Notes: generated from the sequence alone by a model not told the origin. Counted from the stretch's first letter, positions 16,903-25,818 are shown. The stretch: DNA of 64,000 nucleotides from JAEUMD01 sp036768475 (GCA_036768475.1 DAIPMW010000002.1:334727-398726), one strand, 5' to 3'. Translations and numbers: made by a program.

Positions 16903-18084
16903 ATGGATTGGAGCGTAAAAGGCTGGTTTGGGCGCCGGGACGAGGGCAGCGATGTCACCGTACCGGCCGTCCCTTCGGCTGGTCCTTCGACCGGGACGGG
17001 TCTTCGCGCTGCGGCGACCTTTGCGGCCCGCCTCACGTTCGAGAATGTCGTGCGCCGCTACGACGGTACTGACGCGCTCCTGGGTGTCGATCTCGACATT
17101 GCGCCGGGCGAAGTGGTTTGCCTGCTCGGCCCCTCTGGATGTGGGAAGACGACGTTGCTGCGCATCGCCTCGGGGATAGAGCGGCCCACGAGCGGGCGTG
17201 TCCTCATCAATGAACGCGAGGTCGCCGGACCCCATCGCTTCGTCCCACCCGAGGAGAGAAGCGTCGGCCTGATGTTTCAGGACTTCGCGCTGTTTCCCCA
17301 CCTGACGATTCTGCAGAACGTGGCCTTCGGGCTGAAGGCGCTACCGCCCGATGTCGCCCGCCGCGAGGCCATGAGCGTTCTCTCGCGTGTCGGCCTGGAA
17401 AGCTACGCCTCTGCCTATCCGCATATCCTTTCGGGTGGCCAGCAGCAGCGCGTTGCCCTGGCCCGCGCCATCGTACCGCGCCCGTCGGTCGTCTTGATGG
17501 ACGAGCCGTTCTCCGGCCTTGACGTCCAGCTGCGAGACAGCATGCAGGAGGAAACGCTGGCGCTGCTGCGCGAGACGCGCGCCACCTGCATGATCGTGAC
17601 GCACCACCCCGAAGAGGCCATGCGGATGGGCGACCGCATCGCCGTCATGCGCAAGGGTCGCATCGTCCAGCTCGGGCGCGCCGAGGAACTTTACCATCAC
17701 CCCAAAGAGCTTTTCGTGGCGCGTCTTTTCTCCGAGATCAACGAGCTGGAGGCTCACGTGACGAATGGAGGCATCGACATGCCGTTTGGTCGGGTACAGG
17801 CCGACGGAATGAAAGACGGCGAGCCGGCGATGGTATGTATCCGCGAGCGGGGCATCCGCCTGCATCCTGCCGGCACGTGCGGCCTTGCCGGGCGTGTGCT
17901 GCACGTCAAATTCCTCGGCGACGTCGGACTGGTTGAGATCGGCGTCCATGGATTTGACGAGCCATTGCGCGCCCGTACGCGCGTGGCCGTCGGCGAGGTT
18001 TGGAGCAAGGGGGCGGAGGTCAGTGTCGAGATCGATCCGGCGCGTATCCTCGTATTCCCGAAGCAAGCGGGCGAATCGACGTAG
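16903..18084 (+). CDS. ABC transporter ATP-binding protein, iron(III)/polyamine-type with TOBE domain
   Basis: The protein has 393 residues. After a 42-residue polar leader, the ATPase domain shows Walker A GPSGCGKT at 76-83, Q-loop Gln126 in LMFQDFALFPHLT, signature LSGGQQQR at 177-184, Walker B VVLMDEP at 196-202 and the switch His in IVTHHPEEAM. A TOBE-like regulatory domain fills about 290-390. This is the CUT1/FbpC/PotA-like importer ATPase class. No permease or binding protein gene is nearby, so its partners and substrate are unknown; ATPases of this class can serve several importers. The start at ATG 16903 is chosen over an upstream in-frame codon. It precedes tatA by about 120 bases. 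Confidence 0.9.
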   Translation: MDWSVKGWFGRRDEGSDVTVPAVPSAGPSTGTGLRAAATFAARLTFENVVRRYDGTDALLGVDLDIAPGEVVCLLGPSGCGKTTLLRIASGIERPTSGRVLINEREVAGPHRFVPPEERSVGLMFQDFALFPHLTILQNVAFGLKALPPDVARREAMSVLSRVGLESYASAYPHILSGGQQQRVALARAIVPRPSVVLMDEPFSGLDVQLRDSMQEETLALLRETRATCMIVTHHPEEAMRMGDRIAVMRKGRIVQLGRAEELYHHPKELFVARLFSEINELEAHVTNGGIDMPFGRVQADGMKDGEPAMVCIRERGIRLHPAGTCGLAGRVLHVKFLGDVGLVEIGVHGFDEPLRARTRVAVGEVWSKGAEVSVEIDPARILVFPKQAGEST

Positions 18085-18203
18085 TTTCAAATGGTTGTGA
18101 CAGCAACGCAACGGTGTGCGCTTGCTTGCCGCCCGACAGCCTTTTCTGTAATAGTGCGGCCAGTTAAAGCAATTGACGCCGCAAGAGGCGAGGAGTCGAG
18201 CGT

Positions 18204-18434
18204 ATGGGCGCAATGAGTATCTGGCACTGGGTCATCCTGCTGTTGATCGTGGTGCTTTTGTTCGGCCGCGGAAAGATTTCCGAGGTCATGGGTGACGTTG
18301 CCAAGGGCATCAAGAGCTTCAAGAAGGGCATGGCGGACGACGACGATGTTGCCGATAGCGGCACGTCCAAGACAATCGAGCACAAGCCGGCTGTCGAAGC
18401 CGCCAAATCGTCAGAGCAGACGAAGGCCGGTTGA
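18204..18434 (+). CDS. tatA: Twin-arginine translocase subunit TatA
   Basis: The 76-residue protein has the TatA plan: a short N-terminus, one membrane helix (IWHWVILLLIVVLLFG), the FGRGKISEVMGDVAKGIKSFKKGM hinge and amphipathic helix, and an acidic tail. TatA oligomers form the passage for folded proteins with twin-arginine signals. The ATG at 18204 has GAGGAG upstream. tatB and tatC follow, so the complete Tat translocase is present. Confidence 0.96.
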   Translation: MGAMSIWHWVILLLIVVLLFGRGKISEVMGDVAKGIKSFKKGMADDDDVADSGTSKTIEHKPAVEAAKSSEQTKAG

Positions 18435-18580
18435 CCGAAAAAACCGTACACCGCTTCGTGCGCGGCGCTGTTGTGCAGGCGGCGCGCTCGCGGCGTGTGT
18501 TTTCTCCTGTAGCGGGTGGGAGCGGCCGACGGTCGCCGCTTTTGGTACACGCTGCTTAACCCAGTTCAGCAAGTCGTGGC

Positions 18581-19111
18581 ATGTTCGATATCGGTTGGAG
18601 CGAGCTGTTGGTCTTGGGCATTATCGCCCTGATCTTCGTTGGCCCCAAGGAGTTGCCCGGCCTCCTGCGTACGATTGGCCGCTATGCCGGTGTGCTCAAG
18701 CAGCAGGCCGCCGAGTTCCGCGCGCACTTCGATCAGGCGTTGAAAGAAGCCGAACTCGATCAACTGAAGAACGATATTACGGGCCTCCGAAACGAGGTCG
18801 AGGGTGCAGCCCGTGATGCTATGCGCTCCGCCGAGAAACAGGCCGAGAGCGCTGGCCGTGCCATCAAGAACACCGAGGGCAAAAAGGCCGCTGCGAGTGC
18901 GCCCTCCACGCCCGGCACACCCATCTCCGAGCCCGATCCCTTCGACGGACCCGACATCACCGACGAGAACGGCATGCCGATCGAGACCGGCAAGCCCGCA
19001 GACGCGGCGTCGAAAAGTGCTGAACCCTCCGGACGTCAAAAGGCCGAGGTCTCTGAAAGTGTGCCCAAGCCCGCATCTGCGGTTGAAAAGACCGGAGCCG
19101 ACGAGCCGTGA
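18581..19111 (+). CDS. tatB: Twin-arginine translocase subunit TatB
   Basis: The protein has 176 residues. It begins MFDIGWSELLVLGIIALIFVGPKELPGLLR, the TatB membrane helix with the conserved Glu and the F-x-G-P-(K/E)-(E/R)-L-P hinge, followed by an amphipathic helix and a long Ala/Pro/Glu-rich cytoplasmic tail. TatB with TatC recognises twin-arginine signal peptides. Its TGA stop overlaps the GTG start of tatC (GTGA), showing translational coupling. Confidence 0.96.
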   Translation: MFDIGWSELLVLGIIALIFVGPKELPGLLRTIGRYAGVLKQQAAEFRAHFDQALKEAELDQLKNDITGLRNEVEGAARDAMRSAEKQAESAGRAIKNTEGKKAAASAPSTPGTPISEPDPFDGPDITDENGMPIETGKPADAASKSAEPSGRQKAEVSESVPKPASAVEKTGADEP

Positions 19112-19923
19112 CCGACATGACATCGCCGGACGCCAAAAGGAATGAAATCGACGATGGCCGTGACGACATCGACGCATCGAAAGCGCCGTTGCTCGATCAC
19201 CTGATCGAGCTGCGCCAGCGCCTTATCTATTCCGCCGCTGCGTTCTTCGTCATGTTCGTCGCCTGCTTCGCCGTCGCCAGGCACATTTACAATATTCTGC
19301 TGTGGCCGTTCGTCCGTGTCGTTGGTACCGAGCACGCCAGGACGATCTACACGCATCTGCTTGAGAAGTTCTTCGTCGACATCAAGGTGGCGATGTTCGG
19401 CGCCGCCTTCCTGTCGTTCCCGGTTGTTGCCGTGCAGATCTATAAGTTCGTGGCGCCGGGCCTCTACAAGAACGAGCGCGCAGCTTTCCGCCCCTACCTG
19501 ATCGCGACGCCATTGTTGTTTCTGCTGGGCGCGGCGATCGTCTACTTCATCGCAATGCCGCTTCTGGTGCGCTTCTCCGTCGGCTTCCAGCAGGTGGCGG
19601 CCGACGGTCAGGCATCCATCGAGCTTCTGCCGAAGGTGAGCGAGTATCTCTCGCTCATCATGACCCTGATCTTCGGCTTTGGGATCTGCTTCCAGTTGCC
19701 GGTGATCCTGACGCTTCTCGCCCGCGCCGGCGTGGTGACATCGGAAGGCCTGATCAACGCCCGCCGTTATGCGGTGGTCGGGATCTACGCCGCTGCCGCC
19801 GTGCTGACCCCGCCCGACGCAATCTCGATGCTCATCATGGGTACGCCGACGTGGCTTCTCTACGAGGCGTCCATCTGGGTCGTGAGGCGCGTCGAGAAGA
19901 CTGTCCCCAAGCCAGGGACTTGA
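19108..19923 (+). CDS. tatC: Twin-arginine translocase subunit TatC
   Basis: The 271-residue protein is the six-helix core receptor of the Tat pathway. After a short polar N-terminus comes the TatC opening APLLDHLIELRQRLIYS with the conserved Glu, later FRPYLIATPLLFLLGAAIVYF, and the F-G-x-x-FQLPVI segment (IFGFGICFQLPVILTLLARAGVV). GTG 19108 overlaps the tatB stop; ATG 19117 is an alternative. serS follows after about 110 bases. Confidence 0.96.
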   Translation: MTDMTSPDAKRNEIDDGRDDIDASKAPLLDHLIELRQRLIYSAAAFFVMFVACFAVARHIYNILLWPFVRVVGTEHARTIYTHLLEKFFVDIKVAMFGAAFLSFPVVAVQIYKFVAPGLYKNERAAFRPYLIATPLLFLLGAAIVYFIAMPLLVRFSVGFQQVAADGQASIELLPKVSEYLSLIMTLIFGFGICFQLPVILTLLARAGVVTSEGLINARRYAVVGIYAAAAVLTPPDAISMLIMGTPTWLLYEASIWVVRRVEKTVPKPGT

Positions 19924-20036
19924 CCTTCGTGATTTGATCCGGTGTCTGGACCGGCGGGGGCTGTCGTCTTATAGGTCGGCCAGAATGCACGCCGGCCTCG
20001 TGCCGCGCCAGCCATGACCACCGAAGGGGAGCCCCT

Positions 20037-21332
20037 GTGTTCGACATCAAATGGATCCGTGACAACACCGAGGCCTTCGACAATGGTTTGAAGCGCCGTA
20101 GCCTTGAGCCGATGTCGGCCAAGCTGATCGAGCTGGATGATGCGCGTCGCCGCCACCAGACCAAGCTCCAGGACGCCCAGCAGCGCCGCAACGCTGTCTC
20201 CAAGGAGATCGGCAAGGCGATGGCCGCCAAGGACACCGCGACGGCCGACAAGCTGAAGGCCGAGGTGGCGGAGCTGAAGGAGGTGATCCAGGGCGGCGAG
20301 GACGAGGAGCGCCAGCTCGTCACGGCACTCACCGACGCGCTATCCGTGATCCCCAACCTGCCGCTCCCCGATGTGGTCGAAGGCAAGGACGAGCACGACA
20401 ACAAGGAGGTGCGCCGCTGGGGAACGCCGAAGACATTCGACTTCGCGCCCAGGCAACACTTCGAATTGGGCGAGGCGCTCGGCCTCATGGACTTCGAGAC
20501 AGCGGCGAAGGTGTCGGGCGCGCGCTTCGTGTTCCTGAAAGGCGCGCTATCGCGGCTGGAGCGCGCGATTGCCTCCTTCATGATCGACCAGCATACGGGC
20601 CCCGCCGGCGAGAACGTCGGCGGCTACACCGAGTTCAACCCGCCGCTGCTCGTGAAGGACCACACCGCTTACGGCACCGGCAATCTACCCAAGTTCGCCG
20701 AGGATCTGTTCCACACCGATAATGGCTTCTGGCTCATCCCCACAGCTGAGGTCTCGCTCACCAACATCGTGCGCGAGGAAATCCTCGACGCCGACAAGCT
20801 GCCGATGCGCATGACGGCGTGGACGCCGTGCTTCCGTTCGGAAGCCGGAGCGGCCGGCAAGGACACGCGCGGCATGATCCGCCAGCACCAGTTCTCCAAG
20901 GTCGAACTCGTCTCCATCACGAAGCCGGAAGATTCGATCGCCGAGCACGAGCGCATGACGGCGTGCGCGCAGGGTATCCTCGAAAAGCTCGGCCTGCCCT
21001 ATCGCACCATGATGCTGTGCACCGGCGACATGGGCTTTGCCTCGCAGAAGACCTACGACATCGAGGTCTGGCTGCCTGGTCAGGACACCTATCGCGAGAT
21101 CTCGTCATGCTCGGTGTGCGGTGAGTTCCAGGCGCGCCGGATGAATGCGCGCTACCGCGCCGGCGAGAAGGATGTCCGTTTCGTGCATACGCTGAACGGC
21201 TCCGGCCTTGCCGTTGGCCGCACCCTCATTGCGGTCATGGAGAATTATCAACAGGCCGACGGTTCGATCGTCATCCCGGATGCATTGAAGCCCTATATGC
21301 ACGGGATCGAGAAGATCGAGAAGGCAAGCTAG
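20037..21332 (+). CDS. serS: Seryl-tRNA synthetase
   Basis: The 431-residue class II synthetase charges tRNA-Ser and tRNA-Sec. It has the N-terminal coiled-coil arm (about 25-105) and class II motifs: motif 2 near CFRSEAGAAGKDTRGMIRQHQF and motif 3 near LNGSGLAVGRTLIAVMEN. The start is GTG (MFDIKWIRDNTEAFD) with a strong AAGGGGAG ribosome site. It sits between tatC and surE, the usual order in this group, with only 11 bases to surE. Confidence 0.97.
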   Translation: MFDIKWIRDNTEAFDNGLKRRSLEPMSAKLIELDDARRRHQTKLQDAQQRRNAVSKEIGKAMAAKDTATADKLKAEVAELKEVIQGGEDEERQLVTALTDALSVIPNLPLPDVVEGKDEHDNKEVRRWGTPKTFDFAPRQHFELGEALGLMDFETAAKVSGARFVFLKGALSRLERAIASFMIDQHTGPAGENVGGYTEFNPPLLVKDHTAYGTGNLPKFAEDLFHTDNGFWLIPTAEVSLTNIVREEILDADKLPMRMTAWTPCFRSEAGAAGKDTRGMIRQHQFSKVELVSITKPEDSIAEHERMTACAQGILEKLGLPYRTMMLCTGDMGFASQKTYDIEVWLPGQDTYREISSCSVCGEFQARRMNARYRAGEKDVRFVHTLNGSGLAVGRTLIAVMENYQQADGSIVIPDALKPYMHGIEKIEKAS

Positions 21333-21343
21333 GCCGGGACACG

Positions 21344-22120
21344 GTGAGAATTCTCGTAACCAACGACGACGGAGTGAACGCGCCGGGCCTGAAGGTCCTG
21401 GCCGACATTGCGCGCAGCCTGACTGATGACGTCTGGATCGTGGCGCCCGACACCAACCAGTCGGGCGCTTCGCATTCCCTGACCCTTCACGAGCCGCTAC
21501 GCTGCATGGAAGTGGCGGACAAATCATTCGCGGTCCGCGGCACGCCGACCGACTGCGTTATCATGGGCGTGCGCCACATCCTCCTCAATTCCCCGCCCGA
21601 TCTTATTCTGTCCGGTGTCAATCGCGGCTCCAATCTCGCAGAGGACGTCACATACTCGGGCACGATTGCTGGCGCGATCGAAGGCTCGCTACTGGGCATC
21701 CGTTCTCTCGCGTTGAGCCAGTCTATTGACTACGAGGCCGGCGACATTCATTGGGAAACGTCTCTGATACACGCGCCCAAGATCGTGCGCCGCATGCTCG
21801 ATTCGGATTGGAATCCGTCCGTCCTCATGAACATCAACTTTCCCGCGCTTGCGCCCGATGATGTGAAGGGCGTGATGGTGACGGTGCAGGGCAAGCGCGA
21901 CCAGTCTCTGCTGCATATCGACGAGCGCTTCGACAACTGGAAGCAGCCCTATTACTGGTTCAACTTCGAGCGTCGCCGCTCCAATCCAATTGAAGGCACC
22001 GACCTGTGGGCGATCTATGAGGGTCTCATTTCGGTGACGCCGCTGACGCCGAACCTGACGCACCTGCCGGCGACCGAGGCGCTGAGCGGTATATTCAAGC
22101 CGCGTGGCTCTACAACTTGA
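21344..22120 (+). CDS. surE: 5'/3'-nucleotidase SurE
   Basis: The 258-residue protein starts with GTG and reads MRILVTNDDGVNAPGLKVL, which contains the metal-binding Asp-Asp pair (8-9). NQSGASHSLTL supplies the conserved Ser and later LSGVNRGSNLAEDVTYSGTIAGAIEG the Asn ligand. SurE is a survival-linked nucleoside monophosphatase. In related genomes pcm (isoaspartyl methyltransferase) usually follows surE; here a 480-base non-coding stretch separates it from the NlpD/DipM-like gene. Confidence 0.96.
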   Translation: MRILVTNDDGVNAPGLKVLADIARSLTDDVWIVAPDTNQSGASHSLTLHEPLRCMEVADKSFAVRGTPTDCVIMGVRHILLNSPPDLILSGVNRGSNLAEDVTYSGTIAGAIEGSLLGIRSLALSQSIDYEAGDIHWETSLIHAPKIVRRMLDSDWNPSVLMNINFPALAPDDVKGVMVTVQGKRDQSLLHIDERFDNWKQPYYWFNFERRRSNPIEGTDLWAIYEGLISVTPLTPNLTHLPATEALSGIFKPRGSTT

Positions 22121-22600
22121 AGCGATAACGCGAATTGCACGAAGCGCGGGCTGATTTGCGAAAACCGCGTTTGACATTGCGCGTCGTTTTTCAAAGAGAA
22201 GCCTTACGCAAGGTGTGCAGCAATTCGCTACACGTGCGCTAAGCCCGAGCCCGAATGCGCATTGCCCCGGAAATGTCTCAACTCGGACAAACGCCTCGCA
22301 CAATCACCTATTAGTGTAACGATTGAGACGTTTTCTGAAGTCTTCGCAGCTCGTTCGCGATGGGGACTTCGCGATGAACCGTGGCATTCGTTCCTGTCGC
22401 GCAACGCATTCTCTTTCGGCCGTGGCGGACGAAAGCTGATCGCGCTTTGCGAAACACGACAGGAGCATAGTTTCAATCGGCGAAGCTGCTTTCATTTGTG
22501 TAAGTGGTCAGGGGACGCCGCACCGGGTTTGGGAGAGGGACTCCGTCCGCCCATTAAGGGTTGATTAACCGGTTAAGGGTTAATCAAGGAGGGAGTAGAG
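22121..22600. other. Intergenic region between surE and the NlpD/DipM-like gene
   Basis: No convincing gene lies in these 480 bases. A TTGACA hexamer at 22171-22176 lacks a good -10. A 9-base direct repeat TTCGCGATG occurs twice near 22356-22376. The last 50 bases hold a CtrA-like box and a 10-bp inverted repeat, listed separately. No remnant of pcm could be recognised by eye. Confidence 0.5.
22554..22587 (+). promoter_or_regulatory. CtrA-like box and adjoining palindrome upstream of the NlpD/DipM-like gene
   Basis: TTAA (22554-22557), seven bases GGGTTGA, TTAA (22565-22568) match the TTAA-N7-TTAA site of the cell-cycle regulator CtrA. An overlapping perfect inverted repeat TTGATTAACC (22561-22570) / GGTTAATCAA (22578-22587) ends at the ribosome binding site. 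The short distance to the start (32 bases) would suit repression or a promoter overlapping the site. CtrA itself is not in the window. Confidence 0.45.
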
Positions 22601-24058
22601 GTGCGTATCATGAAATGCTTCCAGCGTAACGAATGGGACTTGAGCGGTTCGGCAAGGTCGGGCGCGCTCTTTTCAGCGTTAACTCTTGCACTGGCACTCG
22701 GCGGTTGCAGTGCAGATGTGGGACGCTTCGATTTCCCCACCTTCAATCTCAACGGCGACAGCGGCGCAACGAGTTCGCTGCCGACGCCTTCCGAGCCGAT
22801 GGTGTCCCAGGGATCTTCGCTGTCGGGCGCGCCCGACGACTATCGTGGCGGCGCCTATGTGCCACCGGCAAGCCGGTCCGGCGACCGCGTCGACGTGGCG
22901 GCGCTGCCCGAACCCTCCGCACCGCCATCTCCGCCACCACAGAGCTACACCACCAGCGCCTATCAGCAGCCGCGCGCCACATACCAGCCGCCGCGCGCTA
23001 CATATCAACCGCCCGCTGCGTCGGGCTACGACCAGGCGCACCGTGCAGCATCCTCAGGCGACACGGTCCAGGTGCAGCGGGGCGACACGCTCTACAGCAT
23101 CGCACGCGCCAACGGTGTGACAGTGAACCAGTTGATGGCGGCCAACAGTCTTGGCTCACCGACGATTCATCCGGGCCAGACGCTGCGTCTGCCGGGCAGT
23201 GCGAGCGCGGCTGCGCCGCCGCTCGATTCGACACCCGCACGCAGGACCGCGGCCGCCGAGCCGGCGATGGAATCCGCCCCCGCAATTCCTGCGGAGGACT
23301 GGCGCGGCAGGTATGAGGTGCAGACAGGAGACAGTCTCTACCGCATCGCCCGTCAGCATGATGTGCGTGTCGCTGATCTGCAGCGCGCCAACGGCATCGC
23401 CAATCCGCGCCAGCTGAAGCCGGGCATGACACTACGCGTGCCTGGTAGCGCAGATGCGTCGCCGAGCTTTGCCGCCGTACCGCAATCGTCGACACACTCG
23501 AGTGCAGAGGCGCAATCGCCGCGTGCTATCGCGTCGACCACGCAGCCGACTGTCATCAACTCCGAAAAGCGCGTCGCCGCGCTCAATACCGGTCGCATCA
23601 CTGATGCGGCACCCGCAGCGGCGCCCGATCCGGCAAAGCCGGTGCAGACGGTGGCCATCACACCGAGCCAGATCGCCACCAACACGCTGCGCTGGCCGTC
23701 GAAAGGCAAGATCCTGTCCGGCTTCGGCCAGCGCACCGACGGCACCCACAATGACGGCATCAATATCGCCGTTCCCAAGGGTACCGAGGTGCACGCCGCC
23801 GCCGATGGCGAGGTGGCCTACGCCGGGTCCGAATTGAAAGGCTACGGCAATTTGATCCTGCTGCGCCATGACAACGGCTGGGTCACGGCCTACGCCCATG
23901 CTGACCAGTTGCTTGTCAAGCGCGGTGACAAGATCCGTCGCGGTGACGTCATCGCCAAAGCCGGTGCCACCGGTCAGGTGGACCAGCCGCAGTTGCACTT
24001 CGAGCTTCGCCAGGGTTCCAAGCCCGTTGATCCGCTGCCGTATCTGGATCGACTTTGA
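22601..24058 (+). CDS. NlpD/DipM-like lipoprotein with two LysM domains and a degenerate LytM (M23) domain
   Basis: The 485-residue protein starts at GTG 22601 behind AAGGAGG. A lipobox LALGGC (Cys about 36) ends the signal peptide. LysM domains lie at about 154-198 (VQRGDTLYSIARANGVTVNQLMAAN) and 238-282; the LytM/M23 domain fills about 365-483 (GYGNLILLRHDNGWVTAYAHAD, LHFELRQG). LysM binds peptidoglycan. The metal-site words are altered: HNDGIN instead of H-x-G-x-D, and QLHFE instead of HLHFE. E. coli NlpD, which activates AmiC rather than cutting itself, is altered in the same way. It is therefore probably a septal amidase activator. The gene follows surE, as nlpD does in many bacteria. 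Confidence 0.88.
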   Translation: MRIMKCFQRNEWDLSGSARSGALFSALTLALALGGCSADVGRFDFPTFNLNGDSGATSSLPTPSEPMVSQGSSLSGAPDDYRGGAYVPPASRSGDRVDVAALPEPSAPPSPPPQSYTTSAYQQPRATYQPPRATYQPPAASGYDQAHRAASSGDTVQVQRGDTLYSIARANGVTVNQLMAANSLGSPTIHPGQTLRLPGSASAAAPPLDSTPARRTAAAEPAMESAPAIPAEDWRGRYEVQTGDSLYRIARQHDVRVADLQRANGIANPRQLKPGMTLRVPGSADASPSFAAVPQSSTHSSAEAQSPRAIASTTQPTVINSEKRVAALNTGRITDAAPAAAPDPAKPVQTVAITPSQIATNTLRWPSKGKILSGFGQRTDGTHNDGINIAVPKGTEVHAAADGEVAYAGSELKGYGNLILLRHDNGWVTAYAHADQLLVKRGDKIRRGDVIAKAGATGQVDQPQLHFELRQGSKPVDPLPYLDRL

Positions 24059-24123
24059 AAGTCTGGCGATCGAGCGGGGGAATTTCGCGCGCAAGACCGC
24101 GAGGGACTGAGGGAAAATGCGGA

Positions 24124-24160
24124 AGGGCCGGCCACGGGGGCCGGCCCTACTGTTTGTTTA
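24124..24160 (+). terminator. Rho-independent terminator after the NlpD/DipM-like gene
   Basis: A perfect 10-bp GC-rich stem AGGGCCGGCC (24124-24133) / GGCCGGCCCT (24139-24148) with a 5-base loop is followed by ACTGTTTGTTT. It also faces the end of the opposing DUF815 gene at 24206. Confidence 0.8.
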
Positions 24161-24205
24161 CCTCTTCGTTTGCCCGTTGTGCCCGGGGTGCGCATGCACA
24201 CACAG

Positions 24206-25096
24206 CTACTCCGCCTTCAGGGCCTGCCCCAGCCGGCCGGCCAGATCCTGGATATACTGCCAGGCGACACGGCCTGATCGACCACCGCGTGTCATCGACC
24301 ACTCCAGGGCGTCACGCTTCAGCTCTTCATCGTCGATCTTCAGTCCGTGATAGCCCACATAGCCGCGGATCATGTCGAGGTACTGGTCCTGCGTGCCATT
24401 GTGGAAGCCGAGCCAGAGCCCGAAGCGATCCGATAGCGAAACCTTCTCCTCCACCGCTTCGGAGGGGTTGATCGCCGTGGAGCGCTCGTTTTCCATCATG
24501 TCGCGCGGCATCAGGTGGCGGCGGTTCGAGGTCGCGTAGAAGATGACGTTCTGCGGGCGTCCCTCGATGCCGCCTTCGAGTACCGCCTTGAGCGATTTGT
24601 ATGACGTGTCGTCCTTGTCGAAGGACAAGTCATCGCAGAACACGATGAAGCGCTCTGGCACCGCGCGCATGTACGACAGGCACCTGGGCAGGGTCGCAAT
24701 GTCCTCGCGGTGGATCTCCACGAGTTTCAGCCCCGGCCGGCCCGCCTTCACCGCCTCTTTCGCCACATGACCGTGAACCGCCTTGACGGACGACGATTTG
24801 CCCATGCCTCGGGCGCCCCACAGCAGGGCGTTGTTGGCTGGCAGACCATTGGCGAAGCGCATGGTGTTGTCGAGCAGTTGCCGGGTCGCATGGTCAATGC
24901 CCTTGAGCAGCGCGAGAGGCACCCGGTTGATGTGAGCGACCGGCTGGAAGATGCCGGGTTCGGGCTGCCAGACGAAGCCGTCAGCGGCCTGGAAATCGGG
25001 AGCGGGCGCAGCGGGCGGAGCCAGCCGCTCCAAAGCTGCGGCAATGCGCTCCAGCCGCTCGGCTGTCGGATCGTGGATTGGTGAAGTATCGGTCAT
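24206..25096 (-). CDS. DUF815 family AAA-type ATPase
   Basis: The 296-residue protein has Walker A GARGMGKS at 94-101, Walker B-like FIVFCDDLSF near 150-159, and an arginine-rich sensor stretch TSNRRHLMPRDMMEN. The words INRVPLALLKGID, LRYMRA-like LSYMRAVPERF and RGGRSGRVAWQYIQDLAG are typical of DUF815, a conserved cytoplasmic ATPase family of unknown function that is regularly found near yajC/secD in alphaproteobacteria. ATG 25096 is chosen; an upstream GTG adds 22 Lys/Pro-rich residues. It is divergent from yajC. No substrate can be inferred. Confidence 0.85.
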   Translation of the reverse strand: MTDTSPIHDPTAERLERIAAALERLAPPAAPAPDFQAADGFVWQPEPGIFQPVAHINRVPLALLKGIDHATRQLLDNTMRFANGLPANNALLWGARGMGKSSSVKAVHGHVAKEAVKAGRPGLKLVEIHREDIATLPRCLSYMRAVPERFIVFCDDLSFDKDDTSYKSLKAVLEGGIEGRPQNVIFYATSNRRHLMPRDMMENERSTAINPSEAVEEKVSLSDRFGLWLGFHNGTQDQYLDMIRGYVGYHGLKIDDEELKRDALEWSMTRGGRSGRVAWQYIQDLAGRLGQALKAE

Positions 25097-25362
25097 GGCC
25101 ACCTGCAAGGGGTCGTCTGGTTTTTTCGGGGCGCGCTTGGTTGCCGCCCTGCCGGGTGCCACACCGGCACCGCGCGGGTTCTACCGCCTGGAATGGTCCT
25201 TTTGCTAGCACTTCTGTTGCGATTTCGCGGGCTGTTCCAGTTGCAATAGGGCCACGCGGAACTATAGTCGCGCGCGAAACACCTGTCGTCACGTCTAACC
25301 GCCATCTTGCGATGGAAGGTGCGGGCGTTTACATGCGCGGTGATGCAAAAAAGGAAATCTCC

Positions 25363-25701
25363 ATGAATTTCATCACTCCGGCCTTCGCCCAGGGAGCGAC
25401 CTCCGGCGGCGACGCGTTCACCAGCCTCATCATCCCGATGATCCTGATGATCGCCATTTTCTATTTCTTGATCATCCGTCCGCAGCAAACCCGCGCCAAG
25501 CAGCATCGAGAATTGGTCGACAAGGTCCGCCGTGGCGATACGGTGATCACCTCGGGTGGTTTCGTTGGTCGCGTCACCAAGGTTTCCGATGGCTCAGACG
25601 AAATAGAGATCGAGCTTTCGGAATCACTGCGCGTTCGAGTCGTCAAGGGAACGCTCATGGACGTGCGCTCCAAGGGTGAGCCGGTGAAGGAAGCGGGCTG
25701 A
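25363..25701 (+). CDS. yajC: Preprotein translocase accessory subunit YajC
   Basis: This 112-residue protein has a single N-terminal membrane helix (LIIPMILMIAIFYFLIIRPQQTRAKQHRELV), the hallmark of YajC, followed by the small basic domain with RRGDTVITSGGFVGRV. It binds SecD-SecF next to SecYEG. The ATG at 25363 follows AAGGAAATCT. secD and secF follow in the same direction, giving the usual yajC-secD-secF operon. Confidence 0.96.
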   Translation: MNFITPAFAQGATSGGDAFTSLIIPMILMIAIFYFLIIRPQQTRAKQHRELVDKVRRGDTVITSGGFVGRVTKVSDGSDEIEIELSESLRVRVVKGTLMDVRSKGEPVKEAG

Positions 25702-25818
25702 TCGCGCACATACGCGCCAGGGTTTTGCAGTTCGCATGGCGCCTCATTGTATTGTCCACGCCGGACCGGACAAGATGTCCGCCCACTCCGTTGAACAGGC
25801 AAGGAAGGCCGAACCTCC

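Noticed and set aside
22171..22200. TTGACA behind surE as a promoter
   Set aside because: No acceptable -10 hexamer lies 16-19 bases further on, and the distance to the next gene is about 400 bases.
22262..22564. 100-codon frame between surE and the NlpD/DipM-like gene
   Set aside because: Composition resembles random translation (many Ser, Arg, Cys), no ribosome site, and no similarity to Pcm that I can see.
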